A model generated the notes under the pieces. It had not been told where the DNA came from, searched no databases, and was given only the letters and a program-made list of their open reading frames with translations. Shown here one piece after another: positions 36,834 through 45,261 of a stretch of DNA of 64,000 bases. This DNA is from Rhodococcus sp. CH91. Lineage in GTDB: Bacteria > Actinomycetota > Actinomycetes > Mycobacteriales > Mycobacteriaceae. The stretch spans positions 189,484-253,483 of the forward strand of contig NZ_JAKFYR010000006.1 in NCBI RefSeq assembly GCF_022554085.1. Reading direction: 5' to 3'. Within the stretch, counting starts at the first letter, position 1, and each line of letters begins with the position of its first letter. The position numbers and the translations under genes are program-made.

Positions 36834-37607
36834 CTAGGCAGCCGCCCGGCCGGTGAGGAACGGGACGACCGCCGCGGCGAAATCGCCCGCGCGGTCGCGG
36901 TGGACACTGTGACCGCATGCGAGTTCGCGCACCGAAGCCGAGGGGAGCAGTTCCACGGCGGCGTCGAGCAGTCGCGGGTCCACCAGGCTCCCCCGCCGCC
37001 TGCCCCGCAGGAGCATGGTGGGCGCCTCGAGACGCGGAAGGTGCTTCCACCATGCGGGATTCGGTGTGTGGAACTGGCTGACGACAGATCCGGTCATCGA
37101 CCTGTCGAACGCCGTGACCGCGCGCGGGTTGAGCACCATGCTGGTCGTCGCATGCCACAGCTCGGCGGGGGTCGGGCGACGCGCCGGAACGGTCGGCACC
37201 GGATCACCTTCCCGCAACGGCAGGGGCGTCTCCTCGAGGACGAGACGCCGGACGAGGCCGGGATGCTGTTGCGCGACCAGCGATCCGACGTGACCACCGA
37301 GCGAGTGCCCGACGAGATCGACGGCCTCCATCCCGAGGTGGGCGCACAACCCGGCGAGATCGGCGGCGAAGTCGCCGAAGCGATACGACTCGGCCCGGGC
37401 ACTGCGTCCGTGCCCGCGCAGATCGACCGTGATCACCCGCCTGCCCGCCTTCACCAGGGTGGAGGCGAACCGGGTCCACGTACTCCCGTCGCCACCCATA
37501 CCGTGCACCAGCAGCACCGGCACGGAACGGGCGGCGACGGACGGGACGAACTCGCGGTACGCGAGGGTGACCCCGTTCGGTGCGGCGGTACGGACGGTGG
37601 ATCTCAT
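36834..37607 (-). CDS. Alpha/beta hydrolase
   Basis: 257-aa hydrolase with oxyanion VHGMGGDG and nucleophile elbow VGHSLGGH (Ser102). The C-terminal CGHSVHRDRAGDF carries the likely catalytic His. Substrate unknown. TAGGCT on the minus strand (37616-37621) ends 8 nt before the ATG. It lies between exonuclease III and imuB on the same strand. Confidence 0.85.
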   Translation of the reverse strand: MRSTVRTAAPNGVTLAYREFVPSVAARSVPVLLVHGMGGDGSTWTRFASTLVKAGRRVITVDLRGHGRSARAESYRFGDFAADLAGLCAHLGMEAVDLVGHSLGGHVGSLVAQQHPGLVRRLVLEETPLPLREGDPVPTVPARRPTPAELWHATTSMVLNPRAVTAFDRSMTGSVVSQFHTPNPAWWKHLPRLEAPTMLLRGRRRGSLVDPRLLDAAVELLPSASVRELACGHSVHRDRAGDFAAAVVPFLTGRAAA

Positions 37608-37622
37608 GTGGACCGAGCCTAC

Positions 37623-39191
37623 TCAGTCGTAGACCCCCTCCACCCGCCAGCCGTCCGAGCCGAAGAGCACCAGCAGTACCCGGGATCCCTCGAGCAGCAC
37701 CTGCAGGCGGGCAGCACACCGCGCGGCGACCGGATCCCACCAGTACTCGTCCACCGGCCACGGACCGGCCCATCCGGCCACCGTCCAGCTGCGACTTCCC
37801 CATCGCAGCCGAGCGGGTGATCCGCTGAGCAGACCGCGCTCGGTCACCCTCACGGGATTCCCCACGTCGTCGTCCAGCCTGACGGGCGGAGGAACGTTCA
37901 GGATCAGTGCCGGAGCGGGCGGAGGCAATCTGCCCGGCCACGGGGCGTCCGGATCGGAATGCGGCACCGCCTCGTCGCCGACGGGCACGAGAACGATCCG
38001 TTCGGCCGGACCGCGCCCGCCGCCGAGCACGGCCGTCCGGACGGCATCGCCACCGAGCAGTCCCTGCACCCGGATCAACGCCCGGCGCGCGCGTTCGTCC
38101 TCGTCTCCGACGCCACCCCACAAGCCCAGCTGCAACGCCCCCGAGGCCACGACCTCCACCGGTTCGAGCCGCAGCAGCACGATTCCCGCCGTGGGCCGGT
38201 TCGCATTGCGGCCCGTGAGCCATCCGTCCAGCTGCCACCGCACCCGATCGGCCGTGCCCTCGGGGGTGAGCGGCTCGGCACAACGCCAGGTGCGCGCGAG
38301 TTCTTCACCCGCTCCGGTGCGAGCGGTCACGAGCAGTCGTGTGCACGCCACCCCTGCCGCGGCGAGCCGGGTGTGGAGCAGTTCGGCGAGAGCGCGACCG
38401 GCGAAGGCCGCCGCGTCCACCCGCTCCACCGGCGGATCGCAGGGATGCTCCACCGTGAGCTCCGGGGGAATCGGCCGTCCCGACGGGGGACGTTCCGGCA
38501 GACCTCGCGCACTCCGGTGCGCGGCGACCACGTCGGCCTCGAATCGTGACGCCACATCGATCGGAGACAGCGCCGCGAATGCTCCGATGGTACGAATACC
38601 GAGTCGCCGCAACAGGTCCACGGTGTCGGCCCGCCGGGGAGCCGACAGTGCCGGTTCCACCGCGAGATACGAGACGGGGAGCGGAGCGAGGAATTCGGCG
38701 CCCGCGCCCGTCGGGACCAGCACGTTCCGCCTGGCAGCGAGGACTGCGGTGGACAATTCGTCGGCGACCCCGACCTGACATTCCACACCGCTCGCGGCGA
38801 CCGCGTCGATCAGGGCTTCCGCGGCAGCCTCCTCCGAACCGAACCAGCGGACCACACCGCGGGCCGCGAGTACCACCAGACCCGGGCGTAGCAACTCCAC
38901 GCTCGGGGCCACCGCATCGATCGCGGCCACCACCGCCTCGAACGTCCTCGCCTCCAGGTCCGGATCCGATCGGGTCACATGGAGTTCCGGGCATCGGGCC
39001 TGCGCCTCACGACGCCTCAGTCCGCGCCGCACCCCTGCGGCCCGCGCCGAAGCGGAACACGCGACGACCCGATTCGCCGACACCACGGCGATCGGCACGG
39101 TCGCGGGCAGTTCGGCGGCGGCACCGGCGGCCACCGCAGGCCAGTCTGGGCACCACAGTGCCAGGACCCGCACCGGTGCTCGGTCGTTCAC
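37623..39191 (-). CDS. imuB: Mutasome protein ImuB (Y-family polymerase-like, inactive)
   Basis: 522-aa Y-family-like protein that links DnaE2 to the sliding clamp. The clamp-binding motif QLGLWG lies at 354-359, nearly the position known in M. tuberculosis ImuB. The N-terminal palm (VLALWCPDWPAVA) lacks the acidic catalytic pattern of active Y polymerases, as is normal for ImuB. The C-terminus has WAGPWPVDEYWWDP. The GTG at 39191 overlaps the imuA' stop (GTGA), so the two are coupled. Synteny with Rv3394c. Confidence 0.93.
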   Translation of the reverse strand: MNDRAPVRVLALWCPDWPAVAAGAAAELPATVPIAVVSANRVVACSASARAAGVRRGLRRREAQARCPELHVTRSDPDLEARTFEAVVAAIDAVAPSVELLRPGLVVLAARGVVRWFGSEEAAAEALIDAVAASGVECQVGVADELSTAVLAARRNVLVPTGAGAEFLAPLPVSYLAVEPALSAPRRADTVDLLRRLGIRTIGAFAALSPIDVASRFEADVVAAHRSARGLPERPPSGRPIPPELTVEHPCDPPVERVDAAAFAGRALAELLHTRLAAAGVACTRLLVTARTGAGEELARTWRCAEPLTPEGTADRVRWQLDGWLTGRNANRPTAGIVLLRLEPVEVVASGALQLGLWGGVGDEDERARRALIRVQGLLGGDAVRTAVLGGGRGPAERIVLVPVGDEAVPHSDPDAPWPGRLPPPAPALILNVPPPVRLDDDVGNPVRVTERGLLSGSPARLRWGSRSWTVAGWAGPWPVDEYWWDPVAARCAARLQVLLEGSRVLLVLFGSDGWRVEGVYD

Positions 39192-39979
39192 CGGGCCGCC
39201 TTCCGCGAATTCCTGTCCTCCACCGGATTCCGATCGGCGTATGCCCAGGTGACGGCACTGTGGTCGGCGCTCACCTCGATGCGGGTGGAACGCGGAGAGA
39301 ACGCTCGTCCGTGTGCCCGGACCGACAATCGCGTCGCACACAATCGGTCCCGCCCGGGACCGTCGACTCCGTGATAGCCGTCGACCTGCGCTTCGAGTCG
39401 CACCTGAGCCCCTTCCCAGCGACCGTCGGTGACCACGAGGACGGACTGCCTGCTACGGACCCGCGCTGCGACCGCACGTGCGCGAGAAGGAGATACCGTC
39501 GCTCCGCCGAGCCCCAGAACCACCAGGTCGATCCCGTCGAGCAGCACAGCCGCGATCTCCACGGGATCCGGCCCGGGATCGGGGATCACCGCCAGCCGGT
39601 GCAATCGGGCTCCCATCTCCGCAGCGGCCAGAAGACCCAACCGGCGCCGGCCGATCACGGCGGCATATCCCCCGGAGGCGGTCACGGAAGCGAGCACCCC
39701 GAGAAGGAGGGAGGTAGCGCCCGAGATCGACACGACACTGCCCCGCACCAGACCTCCGTGCGGCAACAGTTCCGCGAGGGGAGCCGGAACGGGAAGGATG
39801 CATTCGGAGGCGGTCTCGACCCGCCCTCGCGCGACGGACGGGACCTCGCCGCGTGCCGGTACGGCCGCGATGCGACGGCGCAACACCTCGACCCGCTCGG
39901 CGCGGAGAGTGCCCCGCCGAGCCGCTTCCTCGTCGTCCACCGGAAATTCGGCCACCTCGCCCACTGTCACCCCTGTCAT
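39188..39979 (-). CDS. imuA: Mutasome accessory protein ImuA'
   Basis: 263-aa RecA-like-fold protein without an evident Walker A motif, encoded ahead of imuB. GSVVSISGATSLLLGVLASV is where a P-loop would be expected and is degenerate. I choose the ATG at 39979; a GTG at 39970 is possible. A LexA-type box lies about 68 nt upstream. ImuA' interacts with ImuB in mycobacteria (Rv3395c). Confidence 0.85.
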   Translation of the reverse strand: MTGVTVGEVAEFPVDDEEAARRGTLRAERVEVLRRRIAAVPARGEVPSVARGRVETASECILPVPAPLAELLPHGGLVRGSVVSISGATSLLLGVLASVTASGGYAAVIGRRRLGLLAAAEMGARLHRLAVIPDPGPDPVEIAAVLLDGIDLVVLGLGGATVSPSRARAVAARVRSRQSVLVVTDGRWEGAQVRLEAQVDGYHGVDGPGRDRLCATRLSVRAHGRAFSPRSTRIEVSADHSAVTWAYADRNPVEDRNSRKAAR

Positions 39980-40046
39980 CCGCCTGCCGCCTTGCACACA
40001 CGACCGGCCGACCACGGGGAAGTCGTGGTCCGGCTCGAACTCTATT

Positions 40047-40060
40047 CGAACATACTTTCG
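40047..40060 (-). promoter_or_regulatory. LexA (SOS) box of imuA'-imuB
   Basis: CGAACATACTTTCG differs at two positions from CGAACATATGTTCG and sits within TTCGAACATACTTTCGA. It is upstream of imuA' in the same role as the box at 27224-27237 ahead of dnaE2. Confidence 0.7.
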
Positions 40061-40192
40061 ACTCCGTCCAGTAGACCCGACCTCGCTCCTTCCCGTCAAG
40101 CGGAGGGCCGTAACCCCTCCGAACAGCGACTACGGCACAACTCACACGACTTCGCCCGGGGCGGGCATCTCCCATCGACTACGCTCGATCAG

Positions 40193-41392
40193 GTGGCAGA
40201 GCAGGCGTGGGCGGGACGGGCCGTAGGGCCGGATCACTTGGTGGCCGGTCGATATCGGCTCGATTCCAAGCTCGGAGGGGGCGGTATGGGTGCCGTCTGG
40301 CTCGCGCGCGACACCCGCCTGGGCCGCGACGTCGCCGTCAAACAGGTGATCTCCACGGCCGATCTCGCTCCCGACGAAGCCGAGGAACTCCGGCGCCGCG
40401 CACTGCGCGAAGGCCGGGCGGCGGCCCAGCTCACCCACGAGCACGCCATCTCGATGTACGACGTGGCACTGCACTACGGCGAACCGTGGCTCGTCATGGA
40501 ACATCTGCCGTCCCGCAGCCTGGCGCAGGTGATGAACGTCGTCGACACCCTCCCCCCGTACGTGGTGGCACAGATCGGCGCGAACGTCGCCGACGCGCTC
40601 ACCGCCGCACACGCCGTCGGGATCGTCCACCGCGACGTCAAACCGGGCAACATCCTCATCGCCGAACGTGGTCGAGGGGCCGGAATCGTGAAGATCAGCG
40701 ACTTCGGCATCGCCCGGGCGAAAGGCGACAACGATCCGGACGGCGTGATCATCGGAACACCCGCCTATTTCGCCCCGGAGGTCGCGCGCGGCAACGACCC
40801 CACCGAGGCCAGCGACGTCTTCTCCCTCGGCGCGACCCTCTACACCGCCGTCGAGGGCCGGCCACCCTTCGGTTTCGAGACCGATTCGATCGCACTGCTG
40901 CACAGGGTCGCCCGAGGCGAGATCGTCATGCCCACGCAGACCGGCCCCCTCACCGAGCCCCTGCTCGAACTGCTCCAGCCGGACCCGTCACGACGCCCGA
41001 CGATGGAGCAGGCGCGCGATCTCCTCGCCCGCGTTGTGCTCGGCCCCAGCGGGTCGGCGGCGAACCTGCGCGGCCGGCCCATCCAGTCCGAGGACGGGAC
41101 GATCCCCTCGTGGGCGCAACGTTCCGCCCCGATCGCCGAGCCTCCCCGTCCACGAGGATCCTTCGTCGATCGTTCCCTCGCCGCTGCGGGGCAGACCGCC
41201 GGGGACACCCGGGCTTCCGGGAAGACCTTCTCCCCGGCCGGACTGCTCGACCGCCTCCTCCCGAAGGGACCCGTGCCCGACAACCCGCAGGACCGCATCG
41301 TCGCGTACGCCCCTCTGGCGATGGCCGCGATGGTCGCGGTGGTCGTCGTGGCGCTTCTCGTCGCCGTCGTCATCGCACTGGTCGTCGTCTGA
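40193..41392 (+). CDS. Ser/Thr protein kinase with C-terminal membrane tail
   Basis: 399-aa Hanks-type kinase. The glycine loop is LGGGGMGAVW (27-36), the ATP Lys is Lys50 (VAVKQV), followed by HRDVKPGN, DFGIARA and FAPEVARG. A ~100-residue linker leads to one membrane helix (about 372-396) that ends at the C-terminus, so there is no extracytoplasmic sensor domain. I choose the GTG at 40193. TACGCT at 40180-40185 ends 7 nt before it, fitting a leaderless mRNA. It is convergent with the response regulator gene. It does not match a named Pkn of M. tuberculosis by position. Confidence 0.92.
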   Translation: MAEQAWAGRAVGPDHLVAGRYRLDSKLGGGGMGAVWLARDTRLGRDVAVKQVISTADLAPDEAEELRRRALREGRAAAQLTHEHAISMYDVALHYGEPWLVMEHLPSRSLAQVMNVVDTLPPYVVAQIGANVADALTAAHAVGIVHRDVKPGNILIAERGRGAGIVKISDFGIARAKGDNDPDGVIIGTPAYFAPEVARGNDPTEASDVFSLGATLYTAVEGRPPFGFETDSIALLHRVARGEIVMPTQTGPLTEPLLELLQPDPSRRPTMEQARDLLARVVLGPSGSAANLRGRPIQSEDGTIPSWAQRSAPIAEPPRPRGSFVDRSLAAAGQTAGDTRASGKTFSPAGLLDRLLPKGPVPDNPQDRIVAYAPLAMAAMVAVVVVALLVAVVIALVVV

Positions 41393-41409
41393 CGGGTGAG
41401 ATGGCCGCG

Positions 41410-42096
41410 TCAGTCGATGCGGCGCCGATGCGCCCAGCGTGTCAACGCATTGCGGTTGGACTGCTGAGTCTTGCGCAGGACGTTCGAGGCGTGCGTCTCC
41501 ACGGTCTTCACCGAGATCACGAGTTCCTCGGCGATCTCCCGATAGGTGTAACCACGAGCGAGCAGGCGCAGCACTTCGAGTTCTCGCGGAGTCAGCGAGT
41601 CGAGTTCGGGATCGAGCGGCGGCTCCGGCGCGGCCGACCGCCCGGTGAACGAGTCGAGGACGAAACCGGCCAGACGCGGGCTGAACACCGCGTCCCCGCC
41701 CGCGACCCGCCGGACGGCGTCGGCCAGATCCGGGCCGGAGATCGTCTTCGTCACGTATCCGCGTGCACCGGCGCGGATCACGGCGATGACGTCCTCGGCC
41801 GCATCGGACACGCTCAACGCCAGGCACACCGGCCCGTCCGGGATCCGCTGGAGCACCGCCACACCACCGCCGTCGGGCATGTGGACGTCGAGAAGCACGA
41901 CGTCCGGTCTGCTCGAACCGATTCCGGCGACGGCGTCCGCGACACCCCCCGCCTCCCCCACGATCTCCATGTCGGGTTCCCGGCCCAACTCGGTTCGCAC
42001 CCCCGAGCGGAAGACGGCGTGATCGTCGACCAGGAAGACACGGAACGAACGGTTGTTCTCGGTGGCACCCGAGGATGTCGCCGGAATCGAAGTCAC
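41410..42096 (-). CDS. LuxR/NarL-family response regulator
   Basis: 228-aa regulator with a receiver domain (acidic Asp24-Asp25, phospho-acceptor Asp70 in LLDVHMPDGG) and a C-terminal LuxR helix-turn-helix (LTPRELEVLRLLARG, EIAEELVISVKTVETHASNV). The GTG at 42096 overlaps the stop of the kinase gene (GTGA). It is the output partner of the PspC-domain kinase and probably binds the double palindrome at 43415-43477. Confidence 0.92.
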   Translation of the reverse strand: MTSIPATSSGATENNRSFRVFLVDDHAVFRSGVRTELGREPDMEIVGEAGGVADAVAGIGSSRPDVVLLDVHMPDGGGVAVLQRIPDGPVCLALSVSDAAEDVIAVIRAGARGYVTKTISGPDLADAVRRVAGGDAVFSPRLAGFVLDSFTGRSAAPEPPLDPELDSLTPRELEVLRLLARGYTYREIAEELVISVKTVETHASNVLRKTQQSNRNALTRWAHRRRID

Positions 42097-43379
42097 TGAG
42101 TCTGCTCCTCGGGGCGGGGGTCGGTCACCTCCCACTCTAAGGTCGATACCGTCTCCTCATCCCGCTCGGTATGCTCCCGGCCGGCACGAGGCATGTGGAT
42201 GCGGATCTCGGTTCCCTTGCCGGGGCTCGATTTCACCACGGTACGACCCCCGCGACGCTCGATCCGGGCACGAACGGATTTCGCCAATCCCTGCCTGTCG
42301 GCCGGGACCTCGTCGGGATCGAATCCGACGCCGCGATCACGCACGAACACGCTGACCTGATGCGGTTCGACCTCCGCGAACAGATCGACGCTGTCGACCC
42401 CCGCGTGCTTGGCCGCGTTGACGAGCGCCTCGCGGGTCGCGCCGAGCACCGCGGTCGCCGCCTCGGGGGACAGATCCTCGTCGTCGGGGGCGACATCACC
42501 GACGATGACGGGTTCGACCGACAACCCGTACTGGTCCTCCACCTCACCTGCGATGGTGCGCAGCGTCTCGGCAAGCGAGTACCGGGGCGACTCGTCCCCG
42601 CCGAACAGCCAGCGACGCAGTTCGCGTTCCTGGCTGCGTGCGAGCCGCACGACCTCCTGCTGGTCGTCGGCCTGCTTCTGGATGAGAGCCAGCGTCTGCA
42701 GCACCGAATCGTGCAGGTGCGACGCGATCTCCTCACGCTCCTCGTTGCGCACCCGGGCCGCGCGTTCGGCTTCGAGAGCACGCCACATCCGGATCCACAA
42801 CGGCACCGACAGCAGTGCCGCACCCATCAGGGTGACCACGACCGCCAGCAGGGACGAGCGCAATGCCGCGACGTCGACCTGCGCGATGACCATCACGCCG
42901 AGCCCGGTGACGACGAGGGTCAGACCACCGAGCACCCGGGCCCACGCGAGGACCGTCGGATGAGCCGGCAGACCGAGCACCGATCGCGGCCCTTCGACGT
43001 CGAACTCGCGCCACACGAGGGCAGCACCGACGACGACCACGATGATCGGAACGACCACTGCGGCGGCTCCACCGCTGAGCAGCCACGAGAGCCCCACCGC
43101 CAGACCGATTCCCATGAACGCCAGGCCGATGGCACGGCGGCGCTCCGATCCGGTGGGACGCTCGGTATCCGAGCCCGGAGGCACGAACATCCACAGCAGG
43201 CCGTAGGCCGCGATACCGAATCCGCCGAGGGCGGAGAGCACCGTGAACGCGACCCGCACCTTGGTGGCATCGATGCCGAGATGATCGGCGAGACCACCGG
43301 CCACACCGCCCACGACGCGACCGCCCACGCGCCGTTCGAGGCGCGGAACGGTGACGGGTAATCCAGGTACCGGTTGCAC
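42093..43379 (-). CDS. PspC-domain sensor histidine kinase (LiaS/NarX class)
   Basis: 428-aa kinase. A PspC domain lies at about 10-68, followed by several membrane helices (85-125 and 145-195). A HisKA_3 dimerisation helix carries EEIASHLHDSVLQ (His223), and a HATPase domain follows with ALVNAAKHAG, DRGVGFDPDEV and SPGKGTEIRI. I choose the GTG at 43379. It is divergent from the PspC/LiaF-like gene and shares a control region with it. Likely senses cell-envelope stress (inferred from family). Confidence 0.9.
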   Translation of the reverse strand: MQPVPGLPVTVPRLERRVGGRVVGGVAGGLADHLGIDATKVRVAFTVLSALGGFGIAAYGLLWMFVPPGSDTERPTGSERRRAIGLAFMGIGLAVGLSWLLSGGAAAVVVPIIVVVVGAALVWREFDVEGPRSVLGLPAHPTVLAWARVLGGLTLVVTGLGVMVIAQVDVAALRSSLLAVVVTLMGAALLSVPLWIRMWRALEAERAARVRNEEREEIASHLHDSVLQTLALIQKQADDQQEVVRLARSQERELRRWLFGGDESPRYSLAETLRTIAGEVEDQYGLSVEPVIVGDVAPDDEDLSPEAATAVLGATREALVNAAKHAGVDSVDLFAEVEPHQVSVFVRDRGVGFDPDEVPADRQGLAKSVRARIERRGGRTVVKSSPGKGTEIRIHMPRAGREHTERDEETVSTLEWEVTDPRPEEQTQ

Positions 43380-43414
43380 ACTTCGATACTGGCACGGACC
43401 CGGCCGTCCGGGCA

Positions 43415-43477
43415 TCGGGGACGAACCCTGAGGTCCCGGCGCCGATCGGGCTCTCCGAAATCAGGGTTCGTCCCTGA
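43415..43477. promoter_or_regulatory. Double palindrome operator between kinase and PspC/LiaF-like genes
   Basis: Two dyads of the form TCRGGG-N5-CCCTGA: TCGGGGACGAACCCTGA at 43415-43431 and TCAGGGTTCGTCCCTGA at 43461-43477. They are in opposite orientation with centres 46 bp apart, so 43418-43431 and 43461-43474 form a 14-bp perfect inverted repeat. Arms and spacing fit a LuxR-type regulator dimer. Confidence 0.65.
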
Positions 43478-43512
43478 TGTGCTGCGCGCCGGGTCGCGCC
43501 AGGATTGACGGC

Positions 43513-44934
43513 ATGGACACGAGGAGCTTTCAGGACCAGGTGGCGGACATGTGGCGGACCCGCCCCGTGCGCCTACCGAAGGAGGGCCACGTCGCCGGCG
43601 TGTGCTCCGGAATCGGGGTGCGGTACGGCGTCGATCCCGTGCTGCTCCGCGTCGTATTCGTCGCTTCGGCCCTGTTCGGCGGCGGCGGTCTCGTGCTCTA
43701 TCTGGCAGCCTGGCTGCTCTTCCCCCGTCACGGAGACGAGGTCTCCTCGCTCGAATCGCTCGTCGGGCGCGGGTCCGGTTCGGATTCGACGACCAAGGTC
43801 GTCGTCATTCTTGTGGCCCTGGCGATCGCGGCGGGGGCCATCGGCCCGATCGGGGCGGGATCGGGGGGCTCCGGTTTCATCGGAACACTCCTGCTGCTCG
43901 GCGGGTGGTGGCTGCTGTACCAGCGGCAGCCCGAACCACCTGTCCTCCCGGCTCCGGAAGGAACACCCGTTCCCGCCCAGCCCTCCTTCCTCCACCCGCC
44001 GATGACGCACCCCTTCCACTCCATCCGGGCCGTACATACCGGCACGGTCCCGGCGAGCACGGACGAGCCGGCCCCGAAGACGTCCGAGAGCCCGGACGCC
44101 GCCGGGGCACCGGATTCCTCGGAGGCTTCGGACACCACGGTCACAACGGACACCACGGAGAGGAATTCGTCCCCGATGCCCGATCTACGCAAGGACACCG
44201 ACCCGCCGCAACCGGGCGCCGAGACGCTCTCCCCCGAGCGCCACTCCCCACCCGAATGGGACCCGCTCGGAGTCGCCCCGTTCGCCTGGGACCTGCCCGA
44301 GCCTGCACCGAAACGCGAACCCGCCGTCGTCGAGAATCGGCGGTCGCGCCTGACCACCACCGTGCTCGGGCTCGCGGTGATCGCTGCGGCCGTCACCGGC
44401 GCGCTGGGCGCTGCCGCCGATCTGGCCTGGGTGACACCAGCCCGCGTGGGGGCCGTGGCCCTCGCCGTGATCGGCGTGGGTCTGCTGATCGGCGCGTTCC
44501 TGCGCCGCGGCCAGGGACTGCTCGTCGTGACCGGTCCCCTGCTCGGGTTCGTCGTCCTGGCCTCGCTCGCCGGACCGACCGGCCGGCCCCTCTCGTCGAT
44601 GGACACGTCGTCGTGGGGCAACCGGAACTGGTCTCCGACCACCACCGAACAGCTGCAGTCGGAGTACGACTTCCGGTTCGGTTCCATGAACCTGGATCTG
44701 CGCGGACTCGACCTCACGGAGGACCGCACGGTACGGATCGACGGCCGATTCGGCAGCGTCGAGGTGCTGCTGCCCGAGGATCTCGACGTCCGGGCCACCT
44801 GTACCGCCAAGGCAGGATCCGTCGAGCGATGCCCCGAACCCGGACTCGACACGGGCGGAAACGGTCGGGAAGGGCCGGTCCTGACACTGGACGCGGCCGT
44901 GGAATTCGGATCTCTGGAGGTGCGCCGTGGCTGA
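43513..44934 (+). CDS. PspC-LiaF-like membrane protein
   Basis: 473-aa protein. It has an N-terminal PspC domain (about 15-72, GVCSGIGVRYGVDP), two or three membrane helices, and a Pro/Ser/Thr- and acid-rich linker (about 140-270). More membrane helices follow at about 280-355. The C-terminal region YDFRFGSMNLDLRGLDL to EFGSLEVRRG resembles the beta-helical LiaF/YvqF C-terminal domain. In LiaFSR systems LiaF inhibits the kinase, so the same role is inferred here. The ATG at 43513 follows the second palindrome by 35 nt. Confidence 0.8.
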   Translation: MDTRSFQDQVADMWRTRPVRLPKEGHVAGVCSGIGVRYGVDPVLLRVVFVASALFGGGGLVLYLAAWLLFPRHGDEVSSLESLVGRGSGSDSTTKVVVILVALAIAAGAIGPIGAGSGGSGFIGTLLLLGGWWLLYQRQPEPPVLPAPEGTPVPAQPSFLHPPMTHPFHSIRAVHTGTVPASTDEPAPKTSESPDAAGAPDSSEASDTTVTTDTTERNSSPMPDLRKDTDPPQPGAETLSPERHSPPEWDPLGVAPFAWDLPEPAPKREPAVVENRRSRLTTTVLGLAVIAAAVTGALGAAADLAWVTPARVGAVALAVIGVGLLIGAFLRRGQGLLVVTGPLLGFVVLASLAGPTGRPLSSMDTSSWGNRNWSPTTTEQLQSEYDFRFGSMNLDLRGLDLTEDRTVRIDGRFGSVEVLLPEDLDVRATCTAKAGSVERCPEPGLDTGGNGREGPVLTLDAAVEFGSLEVRRG

Positions 44935-45163
44935 TCACGACACCGGAACGTGCAGCGAGAACAAGGCCGGACGCACCCGCCGGCGTCCTTCTCCCCTGCT
45001 CCTGCTGTCCGCGCTGGTCGCGCTGGTGGTGAGCGGGTGGGCGATGATCGGGCCGTTCCCCCTCGACGTCTTCGCCTCCGTCGACCTCGGGTGGGTGCTC
45101 GTGGGCGTCGCACTGGTGGTCGGGGCGGTGCTGGTCCTCCTCCCCAGCCGTCGGGGTTCGTGA
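44927..45163 (+). CDS. Small two-helix membrane protein
   Basis: 78-aa protein with two hydrophobic helices (about 23-42 and 50-72) and a basic N-terminal part. GTG start after GGAGG, overlapping the end of the PspC/LiaF-like gene by 8 nt, so it belongs to that operon. Function unknown. Confidence 0.75.
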   Translation: MADHDTGTCSENKAGRTRRRPSPLLLLSALVALVVSGWAMIGPFPLDVFASVDLGWVLVGVALVVGAVLVLLPSRRGS

Positions 45164-45196
45164 CGGAAGGACGACGAAGAACGACAGGGAAGAACA

Positions 45197-45233
45197 CGGC
45201 GTCCCCCGGACCGATCCGGTCCGGGGGACGCCG
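45197..45233. terminator. Terminator between the PspC operon and guaA
   Basis: 16-bp perfect stem CGGCGTCCCCCGGACC / GGTCCGGGGGACGCCG with loop GATCC. Serves both convergent genes. Confidence 0.85.
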
Positions 45234-45261
45234 CTGTCTCACCCGCTGCGAAGAGCAGGCA

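Noticed and set aside
38546-40192. Long upstream extension of the kinase reading frame on the plus strand
   Set aside because: It lies antisense to imuB and imuA', is Arg/Pro-rich without motifs, and the kinase has a good leaderless start at 40193.
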